From: Fragum whitleyi
Lineage: Eukaryota; Mollusca; Bivalvia; Cardiida; Cardiidae
NCBI GenBank assembly: GCA_948146395.1
Contig: OX411545.1
Span: 23,391,526 to 23,455,525, forward strand
Reading direction: 5' to 3'
Length of the DNA stretch: 64,000 nt
The notes beneath the pieces were generated by a model. It ran no database searches, was not told the DNA's origin, and worked only from the letters and a program-made list of their open reading frames with translations. Below are positions 10,401 through 20,650 of the stretch, piece by piece. Numbering within the stretch: position 1 is the first letter of the stretch; each line of letters begins with the position of its first letter. The position numbers and the translations under genes were made by a program.

Positions 10401-13400
10401 ATGAAATTAATATTGAATTGTATATAACAAGAGATGTTTGTCTCTTAAAAAATTAGATCTATTGAACCTCTCCACAATAAATTCTATGCACCTTTGAATT
10501 TTCAAAATTGTGACCTGTCACGCTAAATGGGACCTTATCCGAACTCCAAAAATCCAAATTTTGACAAACTTGTCAGACCCAGCGCAGGTTAACCAGATCC
10601 CGTATGCGAAAAGTGAATACAGAGTAAGATAGGGTAAATACCCCAGATTTAGAAAATTACATATAAGTGAAAAGCGTCGGCCCTAGTCTGGCTGCGCGGA
10701 CAGTACAGACTGACTAGGGTCAATATTTTTCACACATGCCATAAGGTCCCTTTTAGTGTGATGGGTCACAATTATACATGTACCTTTATCAATATTTGAG
10801 CTATGTGCAAGACAAGATTTGTACATGGACGGACAGACAGGCTGATGCCAGTATAACCCCTAAAACGATCAGGGTTCTCTTAAGAATAATTGGAAGCTGT
10901 AGTGGCAGCATCGTTGGAAGCTTACAATACAGTGTTTATGCAAGTAATTGTGATTATGTGAATAAAAACATTTGGGAAAAGAATAAATTGCTCATGTTGA
11001 GCAATTTTATCTTTTCCAATAATGTTTTTATGCATATTTATTGTACAAAATGCCTTAATTCATCAGTTTTGCCTTATTTCAACAGTTTTTGACATAGATA
11101 ACTAAAATTTCTCATTTTGAAGAAATTAAGCGGTGGGGTAGTTTTAAAGCTGTAGGGGCATAACACTGTTTTAGATGAAGCTGTAGTGGGGCTGATACAG
11201 CTTATTGGGCTGGGGAGACTGACGATCGTTTTGCGGGGGTATGGTTTATTGGGGTTTTACGCCGTTTTCAACTGCTATGGTCATACCGCAGCGACTGGAG
11301 CACCAAACCATGGATTCTAGTTTTTTTCATACCAGTACTTTCACAATACCTTAACCGAGCGCCTGCTATTTCTCTACATAGGTTCACGATATGGGTGACA
11401 TTCTTTTAGTGGAGCTACAAAAAGTTTTGCTGGGGTATAATAAAACATACTTGTCAAAACTTCTAACCGGCCGATTATTTTCTGTCACAAATGACATTTT
11501 GAGACGGGATGAATACAATCATCGGTTTTCATTGAACAGAATAATAATTTTCGAAGTGAAAAAGATGAAAATGTTACCACTTTTCTGGTTCAAGTATTTA
11601 AAAAAAATACACAAGTTTCACCATATCTCCTTATTTTGACTTTGATCGATTTTAACATTGGTGGGTGGAGTATTTTGTGGAAAATTTGTTCATATCTGGG
11701 AAATATTCCATAGAATCAAATTCTTCTTTCGAGAATAATGCTTCTTTATCGATTGACTAGAAATGTTGATAGATAATATTTTAAGAATATCTAATTTTAT
11801 TTGGTCCTGAGTTTCTGTCAAAACGAAGCGAATAACAACCGATGAGAAAATGGCGACTGGACCTAAATGAGAGCCTGTCTGAATAACTGCGCATGCGCGA
11901 ACTATTTTTTCGATGCTTTCAACGAAAACCCCTTAACTGTATATAAAAACAAATTGTGGTTACGAGGTTTTCGTTGAAAACCGATGTTATTCTTTTTCTG
12001 AAAAGCGTCTGTATTTTCTGCGCGTAGTGCACTATTTTTTCAATGGTTTACGAAAAAAACTCATAACTGCATATTAAACAGGTGTGGTTACGGTGTTTTT
12101 TGTTTGTTAGTTTTTGTTGGTTTTTTTTGAAATTCTTTCTCTGCCTCATATGGCGTTTAAGAAATATGATGTATATTTCCTCTACAACTTTCATGCGATC
12201 GCAAAATGTGGCATTATTTCGTTATGTTTATTACCATTAAGTGCGGACAAGAAATCAGAGATCTACTTTGTCTCAAAACAGAAATACAGAAGACGTTAAG
12301 AGGTCTGTCTTTGACCTTGTTTGACCTGTCCAGAAAACTTCGTACGGCCACAATAAGTCGCAGCGCGAGCGCAAGCGACTTAAAAGTTACAAATGGTAGG
12401 GTTGTGGTTCTTGCGCTCTGCACACCCTAGCTATGAGATCTATACACCTGTGAAGTTTCAAGACCATAGGCCTTAAAGTTTCAAAGTTATGGACCGGACA
12501 CGAATTTGCTTACTGAATCAAACATAGGGCAATAACTCAAAAATTAGCACTCTGCACACCCTAGCTATGAGATCAATACACCTGTGAAGTTTCAAGACTA
12601 TAGGCCTTATAGTTTCAAAGTTATGGACCGGACACGAATTTGCTAACGGACAGACAGACCGACGGACAGACGGATGGACAGACAGACAGACTGACAATGC
12701 AGATGATAACATAATACGACCCTTCGGGCGTATAAAAATCAGCTGGACATTTCCCTGTTGTATAAATCAATCAGCCAGTGGGCCATATAAAAGGAAAATT
12801 GAAGAAAATATTTCTTAGCCCTTCTGCTGTTCGCTGTATTTTCCTGATGTAACTTTTGTTTAGGTGAATGGGGTCTTATGCAGCTTTTAGCATTATTTCA
12901 GTCATATAGCGGCGACTGGAGCACCTAACAATGGATTCCTAGTATTTCTCACACCAGTACTACCATCACATCCTTTCCAAGCCTCCTGCTGCTATCCTAC
13001 ATAGCTCTACGATTATCAACCCATTGGTGGTAGACAAATAGTCAGAGGGGATAAGTGCCACCATCAGGGATCGATCCCAAGACCTCTAGATTGACAGTCC
13101 AACTCCCTACCAACTGCCCTATGACAGCAGCTCCCCTGCTGGAAACAAAGCTTTGGCAGACAGCATCAACTGAGATTAGCCTGCACAGATGTGCAGCCTA
13201 ATCTTAGTTGATACAGTCTGCTTTCTACATTATTATTGTGAAGAAATTTTGAGCAAGATTTGTTGAAATGTCTGAAAAACTTGGAATTTATTTGAAAAAA
13301 ATATCTTAATTCAGCCTGATAATGGTCAGCTGATGTAGAGGCTTATGAGATGGATTAATCTTATTGCACACAAAAGTTTCACTTTCTTTAGGAGCATGAA

Positions 13401-16400
13401 AAGAGGGATAGGGTTAGAAGGGGTTGAATTGAAAGTATTGTATACTCTACGCAAAACTTAACGATAGGAGAACCTACCTGTCCATACAAAACCTCCCTTT
13501 TCATCACAAAGGTCAGTCAGGAAGGTCAAGGCCTTTCTCTGGATTTCAATGTCAGCATCACCACTCTTTACATTTCTGTAAAAATATTTTTTTTAAAAAC
13601 TGTATTAATTGATGTATTCTATAAGATTTGCAGATTCTCAAATTTGGGTTTTTGGAGACCTATTAATGGCAAAATATTTTCAAGATAAAAGCATTTAGAT
13701 AAATGATAAAATTCTACTTTACAATAAGTGAATACAGGTAGAAATTGTTGCAAAATCTTTGATTTTACAAACTTTACTGAGAGCGAAAGCCAAGCTCATA
13801 TTTGATTTTTTTCCCAGTATCATACATACCAGTAATAGGTATCAGTTCTTTCATATTTTTTATTTCTTCAAAAGCACTTAGTAGTACAAAATGCGATCAC
13901 AGGGCTGAAATTACTGAAAGATCTGATAGGAGTCAATCATTCTTTCTAAATTAATACTGTATACATATACAGTCATATTACGAGCAAACAACAGTCTTTT
14001 TAAAAAATTTTTTGATATAAAAAACAAAATTTTCATGATTTGATTTGATGATACAACCAATTTTTCTTTTTGCAGAACCAAAGTGTGGGGTCCAATATAA
14101 TTTTACAGCCGCAGAAAATAATTATACCCTTGAGACTTTCAAGTTATCTGTTTGTAAACAAAGAGCACTCAATGGTAGTGTAAATCTATGTCAGGAAATC
14201 ATGAAAATCTTTTATTTTTCTTTACCTCCTGTCAATTAAGGGGTTATCTGGCCTGAACATGCCAGAGGTAAATATTTGTAGAAAGAGAGACATAAACATA
14301 TCAAGGGGGTATTGCAAAACTATTGTAGATGCCTATATATTTATAGGCATCTACAAGAATTTTGCAATCACCCCTCATTATCTCTACAATAATCTTTACC
14401 TTAAAGCATTGGAACACAAACTGCCTAGACATTCATCTGTGGTACACTGAAAATATCAGACAGATGGTAAATTAATTCCTTCAAACATTACGACAAAATG
14501 TTGAATGGTCCATATCAAAGAAAACACAGACCTGTGTAAATTACACTTTTCCAAAAACGTTTTCTTTATTTTCAAAGGCTTGATGACTTTTAATAAGAGA
14601 TGTTGTGGAAATGAATAACAGGATGAAAATAATATTAACCCATCTTAAGTCAATACCACTTTTTGTTACCCCTGAAATGAAATATTTCTGAAAACACTGT
14701 AGAAAATAAGGAAATTACTTTGTCATCTGATGAAAAGGGGTTATCATAGTTTTAGCATGACACAGGTTAAAACTGCATACTGAACCAGACATTATCCATT
14801 TATATAGTTATATTTTAGATGTATATCCTAAATATCCTAGTACATGTATAATAAAATTATGATATTGCATGTATATTCATTTACCCTTGAAAATAGAACC
14901 TATAATAAATAGAGCCTGTGCATGACATTTCAAACTTGTTCACATGTGCACCATCTTATTAAGTCTTTCGTTATATTGTATCTGTCATTTGAAATTCTTT
15001 CCTTGATTATATTCTGTTTCTGACATTATATGCCTCTTTGTATGCTCCAATGCGGGCCGAAAATTCGAAATAAAGATCTTGTATCTTGTATCTTGTGCAC
15101 CAAGCCTCTGGCCAGCCTGTACATCGACACAATCCTACCATAGTCTTTACAATGCTTTCTGCAGATGGATAAGGTCTCAACCCCTTTCAGGCTGTCACGA
15201 AACATTCTAATTGCCTTGTGTGATTTCCTAGGCTGCTCAATGTATCTCCATCACACACATACTTGTTGCAGGGGTGTGGAATTCCCATGCCTGACTTGTC
15301 TGTCACTGCTTTTTCTACTAGTGGGTAAGTTCATTTTTCTAGGCCACTTGACATGGACAAGTAAATACCAGAGCAAATCTTATCCATCTATCTATACCTT
15401 TCGGGTATTACTGGCAGGTAATTATACAGTACTTGATATTGTACTAAAAAGATCTAAGAGAAAAGAAAACATTGGGTTACAGCATTTTCTTCATTAAAAA
15501 CAATATTTTCTCAATATTATCTACCTACTTTTTTGTGGACAAATTAATTTGATCCTGGATTAGTAAGTAATCAGCGTTTACTTGTCCAAGGACAACTGGA
15601 GAGACTCAGTATTTCCACAGTATTTCCACATCGCTGCTTGTTTGAAAAGTCACATGTCGGCTCAATTGCATTGCCTTACATAACAGATGGAACACTGAAT
15701 CTGATTTTTTCCTATTCCTTCCCTTTCTATCACAATTTTTTTTCATGTATTCCCATTCTTTGAATTCCTTTGGTCAAAGTCATCAGCATTTAACTACTTT
15801 TAAAGCATTTTTTTCATTTTAATTTCAGCCAGTTATACATTTTTTTTAAAAATTTGAATTTCAGACATTTTTTAATGGATATATGAACAAGTTGGGAAAA
15901 GTAACCTTTCAATTAAACACTTGTTGGTAGAGTGGTTAATGAGATCGACTCATAACCTGGTGGTTGCGGGTTCGAGCCCCACCAGAGGTGGGCAGTGTAT
16001 TTTGGCATGACACTTTACAGACGGGGCCCCAGTCCACCCAGCTGTAGAAGTGGGTGGAAGTGGTTATAACCCATTGCCTCTCTCTCAAAGTGTGTCATTT
16101 GACCCTTTATTGTGTTATCCTCGAGTTAAATAATAAAAAAACACAGAGGAACAAAAAACAAGGGCAAATATAGAGATTTGATATTGTTTGTTTAAGATGT
16201 AATGATAAGACTTTGGTTATCTGGCCATGATTAGCTATCTCATAAGAAGTCTCAACTCATTTGAATTTTATAGCTATTATACTTTCAGAGATGTGCTCCT
16301 TACAAAACCCAAGTCTTTAAAATAACAAAAGGCAATAACTACAAAATTATGCAAGAAAGAGTTGTGGTTCTTGTGCATTACATTTTGTCTCATTGAGATC

Positions 16401-18848
16401 TATCCACTTAAGAAGTTTCATATTGACAGCATTTATACCTAATGAGATAAGCTCCAGGCAAGTTTAGTGATGGAATGCTGGAATGCCAGAGGGATGGAAT
16501 GAGACAATTACTTTATGATCAGTTCTCAAGGAAAACTTAAATCTAATCTTAAAATCTAATTCCAAAGGGAATGCAATAATCTGTTATTCGTCAAACAAGA
16601 AAAATATGTTGTTTCCTAAAAAGAAATAAATGCCTGACCTGCTTGTGTTACCATTTTCCCACAAACTGAGATTCTTAAGCTCTTAAACTTATCAATTGGG
16701 AAAACATTGAAAAAAGGAGAAATTGCTTGCTAATGGTTCAAGCAATTTCTCTCTTTTTCTCAATATTTCCTTCAATATCTTACAGTATATTTACAATTCC
16801 AACACACATTGAATTGACATCTGCAAGGTCTTTGAAATTGGATGTGTCAAAAATAGTTTGTTTTGTAGAATCTGGGTTAGAAAACTGAAATTACAAATTG
16901 ACATCATTTATGCAGGTTTTTCTGGAGAACGGATCATATCTATATCCCCTTTGCCAAAATGGCAGAGGATAAACAGAAATCAGTCTAAACCGAGGTATTT
17001 ATCTAGAAACCTTTGTCTCTTATAAAATCTTTTCTTCCTAACAGTCCAAAAATAATCTGATACCTGTTTAACTTGCAGATGAAAATGGTTTGGTGGCAGT
17101 TGCTGTATTGATTTTAGAATCAAAGATTCCTCATTCTTAAAGGGAAGTAATTCCTGTACAATACGTAGACATAACAAAGCCTCCTTCAATCTAACTTTGT
17201 CCTTTACATCTATGTGTTTCAACAACAGCTGCACTACAGCATCGTCAACACTGAAATAAAATCATTGCCTAGCGCTTAGCCATCCCAAAAAATAGAATAT
17301 TTGAAGGCGAGAGTAGTATGAACTAGAAGCAAATGACTTTTACAAATGACCTTACCCTTGTTCTTGGTATCTGAAGATGCTTATCCAAGAGCTCAATAAG
17401 ATCTTTCATCATATGAGCATTGTACCTTGAAAATGCTTCTATGAGAGGACCAAACTCAAATCATAGAAAGAGAAACTTGGTTAATATCCATTGCTTAGGT
17501 CCTGAGAAAATGATTTTCAAAGTTTCCATTATATAATATGTAGAGAAATGACCACCACCTATAAAAGACATATTTTTCATCTGATCACAATCAATTTTGT
17601 TAAATGATAAAGGGTCACCAAAGGATCATTCCAGTAAAATTTCATTGATATCCATCAGTTAGATTCTGAGAATGTGATTTTCAAAGTTTCCACTATCTAA
17701 CATATGGAGAAATGACCTCTGAATATTAAAGACATATTTTTCATCAGATCACAATAATTTTTTGTACAGTGGTCACTCTTGAAGGATTATTCCAGTGAAT
17801 TTGGTTGATATCCATAGGTCAGTTTCAGAGAAAAGTCACATTACCATATATGGAAATTAGACACACATATTAAAGCATTGTTTTTCATTGGATCAATAAT
17901 CCTTGAACTTCTTTGAAAGAGGGTCATCCAAGGATCAATCCTGTGAAGTTTGGTTAAAATTCATCCAGTATTTCTAAGGAGAAGATTTTTTTAGAAAAAA
18001 TTTACGACCTGATACACAGACACACAACAGACATAGAGCCATGGCAATAGCCCCAGTAGCCTTGGGCCAGTCAAGTACAAAATTCCCATTGCATGTGCCT
18101 AATTCAAACTTGCAAAATATCTGATCCATAGTCTTGCAGCTTACCCACAGGCCACAGATTGCATGACTATCTTAAGGCTTATCCAACCATTTTTTTCATT
18201 TGTTTTCTTGTAATAACTCTATCTCAGAGAAATTATCAAATTTTACATACAATAGCATTTTTACACCCCCCAAAAAAGCAGAGACAAAATTGTAAGAATA
18301 ACTGAATTGTCTTTCACAAGTGTTACATTCATTTTTTCTGCAACACATACAGATTTGGACTAGTCTAATATTTTGTCTTCTGGTACATATAATGGGTTAC
18401 ACTTTGATTTATATATCCATGATTTGTGCTTCAAGCAATTAGCCTAATCAAGTAGTGAAGTACTATTATTAGGAATTATCCAGAGAATTTCTTGTAATAC
18501 CTGCTAGACAATCCTGATGTAGCTTGAAGCACAAAGAAAAGTTGTCTCAAGAAGCTAAGAGGATCTGCTGTCTTGTCTGAAGTTCTAAGAGCCTCTTGTA
18601 GGTTAGATACAATCTTTCTGACATCCTCGCTTGTCGCATTTCTACAAAGCATAAAGTACATTGTATAGCTTTTGCATAGTTAATTTTCTAATTAAAGGAA
18701 AATTTCAACTAGTCTGTCTTCAAAAAATTCATGTTCCAGAGATAGATGGCCCAGAGATCATGAACCAAATTCCTTACTTCCTCATGAGTTTGAAGTAAGT
18801 AACACCCCTATTTCCTGTACTGAGTTTTGATAAATTGTTCCCCTTCAT
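7287..18848 (-). CDS. AP5Z1: AP-5 complex subunit zeta-1, N-terminal part of a spliced gene
   Basis: AP-5 zeta is the large alpha-solenoid subunit of the fifth adaptor complex. It works with SPG11 and SPG15 on late endosomes and lysosomes. The call rests on collinear similarity of successive minus-strand exons to vertebrate AP5Z1: a helical block with QLFFVLQATS (human QRLFLIISATK), then EVDGTPSTNFFTVL (human EVDGAVATDFFTVL), then a TPEQQMNIFSFSLLYQWLYHS block and FDYCLRILDQSDR (human FEYCQRLIEQSNR). Exons are 18848-18778, 18641-18501, 17250-17064, 13565-13478, 9480-9313, 8227-8001 and 7464-7287. All phases agree and give about 353 codons. The C-terminal ~450-500 residues are not seen; they probably lie left of the window. 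Introns are full of repeats. Only the first exon and the 13565 and 8001 borders are less certain. Confidence 0.88.
7535..7587. repeat. Short palindrome, family P (GTAAG subtype)
   Basis: GGGGTTAGTGCAAAACTATT and its inverted copy meet at GTAAGTTAC. This is a shortened member of the ~75-nt palindrome family that recurs throughout the window. It lies in an AP5Z1 intron. Confidence 0.75.
8001..8227 (-). CDS. AP5Z1: AP5Z1 exon 6
   Basis: The acceptor is TTTTCCAG. The exon opens GQYYTPEQQ and contains FSLLYQWLYHSH, matching human WLNVQAFSMLRAWLLHS. A Ser/Pro/Thr-rich low-complexity tail follows. The donor is either GCA-GTAATG (8001) or ATG-GTAATG six bases on (7995); both keep phase 0. Confidence 0.87.
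8493..8517 (-). pseudogene. Stray copy of the AP5Z1 exon 5 3' end and its donor
   Basis: About 25 bp match the end of the exon at 9313 including its splice donor, with two visible differences (CTTACCAATATAAAGAACAG versus CTTACCTATATTAAGAACAG on the + strand). The copy is cut off at 8518 by a family-B-like repeat. It looks like a remnant of a partial exon duplication. Confidence 0.6.
8518..9100 (+). mobile_element. Family-B-like repeat, diverged
   Basis: It starts AACTAGAGCTGCTTGAGCAG with a different 5' hairpin (AGCTGCTTGAGCAGCT), then GCTCCACAGG. It continues with family B core units ('gagaaatgacctc', 'aagggtcac'). No 3' terminal hairpin was found, so it is 3'-truncated. Confidence 0.6.
9214..9290. 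repeat. Palindrome family P next to an AP5Z1 exon
   Basis: GGCTCAGCATGAAACACTTG and a near-inverted copy flank CCTATCACCATATAGG. It starts 23 bp beyond the splice donor of the exon ending at 9313. Confidence 0.75.
9313..9480 (-). CDS. AP5Z1: AP5Z1 exon 5
   Basis: The acceptor is ATATTGACAG and the donor ATATAG-GTAAGC. It encodes a GFWLKEVGLYQAPNP stretch and EVDGTPSTNFFTVL, the best single match to vertebrate AP5Z1. Phases join exactly to both neighbouring exons. Confidence 0.92.
9572..10291 (+). mobile_element. Hairpin-ended tandem-core repeat, family F, left part
   Basis: It begins AACAAGAGCAACGCTGGG and carries ATACGCCCGAAG at 9599-9610. Core units repeat 'cctagctatgagatctatacacctgtgaagtttcaagac' in pieces of ~155 bp. 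It is interrupted after 'taactcaa' by another element and resumes at 12385. Confidence 0.75.
10510..10769. mobile_element. MITE with ~29-bp terminal inverted repeats
   Basis: GTGACCTGTCACGCTAAA... on the left and ...TTTAGTGTGATGGGTCAC on the right are inverted copies (about 25 of 29 matching). The flanking AATT is present on both sides. There is no coding capacity. Confidence 0.8.
10956..11040. repeat. Hairpin with TTGCTC/GAGCAA core
   Basis: AAAAACATT...GGAAAAG and CTTTTCC...AATGTTTTT arms enclose ATTGCTCATGTTGAGCAAT. It is similar in layout to hairpins at 16695-16775 and 47995-48065. Confidence 0.6.
11249..11390 (-). repeat. SINE tail fragment
   Basis: It shares 'gcgactggagcacc', 'ccatggattctag' and 'ataccagtac' blocks with the SINE copies at 12860-13136 and 27793-28060, but lacks the tRNA-like part. 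Confidence 0.5.
12385..12737 (+). mobile_element. Hairpin-ended tandem-core repeat, family F, right part
   Basis: It continues the family F core after the insertion, then a GGACAGACAGACCGACGG tract. CTTCGGGCGTAT at 12722-12733 is the exact inverse of the left subterminal motif, followed by AAAAA. Together with 9572-10291 it makes a ~1.07-kb element. Confidence 0.75.
12860..13136 (-). mobile_element. tRNA-derived SINE, copy 1
   Basis: Read on the minus strand, the 13060-13136 end resembles a tRNA with box A-like and box B-like (GGGATCGATCC) segments. The body includes a block rich in 'caccattg' and 'ctccag'. A second copy lies at 27793-28060. Confidence 0.6.
13161..13214. repeat. Palindrome around GCACAGATGTGC
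   Basis: ATCAACTGAGATTAGCCTGC and its inverse meet at ACAGATGT. The same core appears at 4333 and 43276. Confidence 0.65.
13478..13565 (-). CDS. AP5Z1: AP5Z1 exon 4
   Basis: It encodes SGDADIEIQRKALTFLTDL, aligned with human GDRNEEVRAVGQGVLRAL. The donor is ACAG-GTAGGT. The acceptor that keeps frame is the AG ending at 13566; a nearer-consensus TTACAG ends at 13576 but breaks the frame with the exon before it. Phases otherwise match. Confidence 0.75.
13580..14303. other. AP5Z1 intron sequence without recognised features
   Basis: AT-rich and low complexity in places. No exon or repeat boundary is supported. Confidence 0.4.
14304..14376. repeat. Palindrome family P (GATGCC subtype)
   Basis: Arms containing ATTGTAGATGCCTATA and TATAGGCATCTACAAGA pair with each other. 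The ends are GGGGGT and ACCCCTC. The inner six bases differ from other copies, but both arms changed together. Confidence 0.8.
14985..15095 (+). mobile_element. LINE 3' end fragment with TATCTTG tandem tail
   Basis: It ends GAAATAAAGATCTTGTATCTTGTATCTTG, a polyadenylation-like hexamer followed by short tandem repeats, as in non-LTR retrotransposon tails. The large LINE at 20110-26040 has the matching tail in inverse orientation. Confidence 0.65.
15330..15600. repeat. Repeat carrying an empty MITE target site
   Basis: It includes TTTCGGGTATTACTGGCAGG (15400-15419), which is the unoccupied version of the site occupied by the MITE at 19853-20075. Confidence 0.6.
15919..16146 (+). mobile_element. 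tRNA-derived SINE with CCACCCAGCTGT block
   Basis: A tRNA-like head (15919-15990) has box A TAGAGTGGTTAATG and box B GGGTTCGAGCC, with a CAT at the anticodon position. It is followed by CAGTCCACCCAGCTGTAGAA, a unique body and an A-rich end. It is a SINE, not a functional tRNA. The central block recurs at 19725 and resembles those of widespread molluscan SINEs. Confidence 0.75.
16330..16470 (+). repeat. Orphan tandem-core unit
   Basis: A single unit similar to family A/F cores: 'aaggcaataactacaaaa', 'gttgtggttcttgtgcat', 'gagatctatcc'. No terminal hairpins. Confidence 0.5.
16695..16775. repeat. Hairpin with GAAATTGCTTG/CAAGCAATTTC arms
   Basis: Inverted arms flank CTAATGGTT. The surrounding sequence matches that around 47995-48065, so this is a degenerate copy of that element. 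Confidence 0.65.
17064..17250 (-). CDS. AP5Z1: AP5Z1 exon 3
   Basis: The acceptor is TTATTTCAG and the donor AAACAG-GTATCA. It encodes a leucine-rich helical segment (VVQLLLKHIDVKDK, then EALLCLRIVQELLPF) matching human VDLLQATLG...QLQVLCAAIL by position. It keeps frame with both neighbours. Confidence 0.87.
17440..18085 (+). mobile_element. Diverged family B copy, 5'-truncated
   Basis: Core units 'gagaaatgacc', 'aaagggtcacc' and the 3' end ('ccatggcaatagccccagtagcc') are recognisable, but the terminal stem is mutated (GTCAAGTACAAAA). It lies in an AP5Z1 intron. Confidence 0.65.
18501..18641 (-). CDS. AP5Z1: AP5Z1 exon 2
   Basis: The acceptor is TGCTTTGTAG and the donor AGCAG-GTATTA. It encodes TSEDVRKIVSNLQEAL and LSFLRQLFFVLQATSG, matching human EELKKFCSRICKLLQ and DSLQRLFLIISATK. 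Confidence 0.88.
18778..18848 (-). CDS. AP5Z1: AP5Z1 candidate first coding exon
   Basis: An ATG at 18848 opens 23 codons plus two bases to a GAA-GTAAGG donor, and this phase fits exon 2 exactly. Its length fits the short N-terminus of the family. Sequence similarity to vertebrate N-termini is not evident, so the start is inferred. Confidence 0.5.
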
Positions 18849-19202
18849 CTGAAACGGGTAAGAATTTTTGAAAATATATTGTGATTAAAATAATTTAAGC
18901 ATGAATTCGGTAGCTGTCAAATGTATGATTAGCTGTAAACAGTAATTGAACCTGGCTTGTTTCAGCAACTTGTCAATCAAATAAAGTGACATTTCTGTTT
19001 ACAAATATACATTTTACGAAAAAAATAAATCCTTGAATTTGTGAATAAAACAAGAGGAGAAAATCGTTTTAACTTTCTGATATCGATTAAAACGATAAAA
19101 TTATTTATTGATACAAATCTTAATTTATCTTTGAATTTGAAGATGGATTTATTTATATTTAAAATAAATATTCGCTAATATATCTTTATAGATTTTATTT
19201 TA

Positions 19203-19242
19203 CCGGAAAAATATCACCGGAATCTATCTTTGCGCTTGCGCA
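19203..19242 (-). promoter_or_regulatory. Candidate AP5Z1 promoter motifs (NRF1-like and ETS-like)
   Basis: About 360-390 bp upstream of the AP5Z1 start, the plus strand has two CCGGAA cores and TGCGCTTGCGCA. These resemble ETS and NRF1 sites typical of TATA-less housekeeping promoters in animals. Inference from motif and position only. Confidence 0.35.
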
Positions 19243-19608
19243 TTTAGATGTTTCTATTAGCAACGCTTAGCAGCAGTTGATGTATGAAGTTATGGTAATG
19301 AAACAGCAACAAAATTGATGATATTTGGCAATAAATCAATTAAGGTATTCGGTTTTATATTGGAAAAATGATTTTTAAAGTTAGAAATTCAAGAAGAATC
19401 AAGCTTTATTTCATGTTATTCTGTTGTAACCAATTCTACAGTAAAAAAAGCTTAAACCCCTTGAACATTTTTATTTTCACCTCCATGCCATTTCATGCAC
19501 CTGTTGCTTAGATCGTTCCTTCTTTACTTTGTGACATTTTAATTTCAATATACTGACAATCAATCACCGTGTGTTTAATTGCTTAAACTCGATTTAGTGC
19601 AAAGACTG

Positions 19609-20110
19609 CCTCGATAGCTCAGTGGTTAGAGCGTCGGTCTCCTGATCCGAAGGTCAGGGGTTCGAGTCCTGGTGACAGCGAGGTGTTTCCTTGGGCAAGA
19701 AACTTAAAAGTCATTGCCTCAGTCCACCCAGCTGTAAATGGGTAGCAGTGGATGAAAACCCTTCAAAAAAAAAAAAAAAGGATTCCACTGCCTCTCGAAA
19801 TTTCTCTCGAAATAATTGATAACATCTAAAATGAGTCACCTGCCAGTAATACCAGACTTCACGAAATACTGCCGGTCCCACTGACATTTCTGGTAAAAAT
19901 CTTCCTGGTCTGGTAAATTGCGCATGAATACAGGACCGAATGACTGGTAAAAATCAAGCCACATTCACTATATGTTCAAATGTTTTGTCTGGTGGAATTT
20001 GGTTCGGTCTGGTAAAAATTTTTAGTTTACCAGACCCACTGTCAGGTAAAATATATGGTTATTTCGTGAAGTCTGTAATACCCGAAAGGGGAGTTAGGCA
20101 GTATGTATAG
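19609..20110 (+). mobile_element. tRNA-derived SINE carrying a MITE
   Basis: The tRNA-like head (19609-19680) has GATAGCTCAGTGGTTAGAGCG and GGGTTCGAGTCC. CAGTCCACCCAGCTGTAAAT follows, then an A15 tract near 19767 and a body interrupted by the MITE at 19853. The tRNA-like part is followed directly by SINE sequence, so a working tRNA gene is unlikely. Confidence 0.7.
19853..20075. mobile_element. 223-bp MITE with 16-bp perfect ends and 6-bp target duplication
   Basis: The ends CAGACTTCACGAAATA and TATTTCGTGAAGTCTG are exact inverted copies. TAATAC is duplicated at 19847-19852 and 20076-20081. A related repeat at 15400-15419 preserves the uninterrupted site, which confirms the insertion. The superfamily is not assigned. 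Confidence 0.88.
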
Positions 20111-20265
20111 ATAGATAGATATTACAAGATACAAGATTTTATTCAGAAAACCAACACAAAAATGTGGGTGTTCTCCATCAAACAACCAAAACATAGTGTA
20201 ATACAATATCAATGAATGATTACTTGCAATTTATCATGAAATAGCTAAGAATGATAGCTAGCAAC

Positions 20266-20650
20266 TTATGAAATATTTATGTTATTAGAGGTTTTGATAA
20301 AGTCACAAACATGTTTTGTTTCCTTTAATGTTTCTGGGTTCATAAGGTGACAGAAAATTCTAAATGAGTTGGCTTCCAGATCATGGTAGTCAATATGGAG
20401 CTTTTGAAATAAAATTCCTCTAGATGCAGAAAACTTCTGACAGTAAAGCATGAAATGTACTTCGTCTAATTTATTGCTGGAATTGCATAGTCTATCATAG
20501 TTAGGGATCTTAGGTCTAAAATAGCGACCTTGTTCAATTAGTAATTTATGAGCACTTATTTGAGAAATTTCCCTAGGTTTTTCTTTTGGGAGACCAAATG
20601 ATAAATATTCTGCAAAGAAAAATTCATGTAAATGTTTGAGAAAGTATGTA
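20266..20650 (-). pseudogene. LINE C-terminal coding remnant
   Basis: This frame encodes the C-terminal end of the LINE protein (RPKIPNYDRLC and DEVHFMLYC), the Cys/His-containing tail usual after RT in such elements. The end nearest 20650 is cut by the MITE with a frameshift. Confidence 0.8.

Larger units (their letters stand above)
10292..12384 (+). mobile_element. Hairpin-ended element, family G, inserted in family F
   Basis: The 5' end has an AGCCCTGAAGGGCCT hairpin and GTCGCTT at 10319-10325. The 3' end has AAGCGAC at 12373-12379 in a terminal hairpin (AGTCGC...GCGACT) followed by TTAAAA. It splits family F cleanly. No ACGG tract or tandem core is visible. It contains a MITE (10510-10769), a hairpin (10956-11040) and a SINE tail (11249-11390). 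Weak short frames inside are not supported as genes. Confidence 0.6.

Noticed and set aside
15919..15990. tRNA-like fold with CAT anticodon
   Set aside because: It continues directly into a SINE body and A-rich tail, with a mismatched acceptor stem; it is the head of a retroposon.
19609..19680. tRNA-like fold
   Set aside because: Same reason: followed by the shared SINE block and an A-run.
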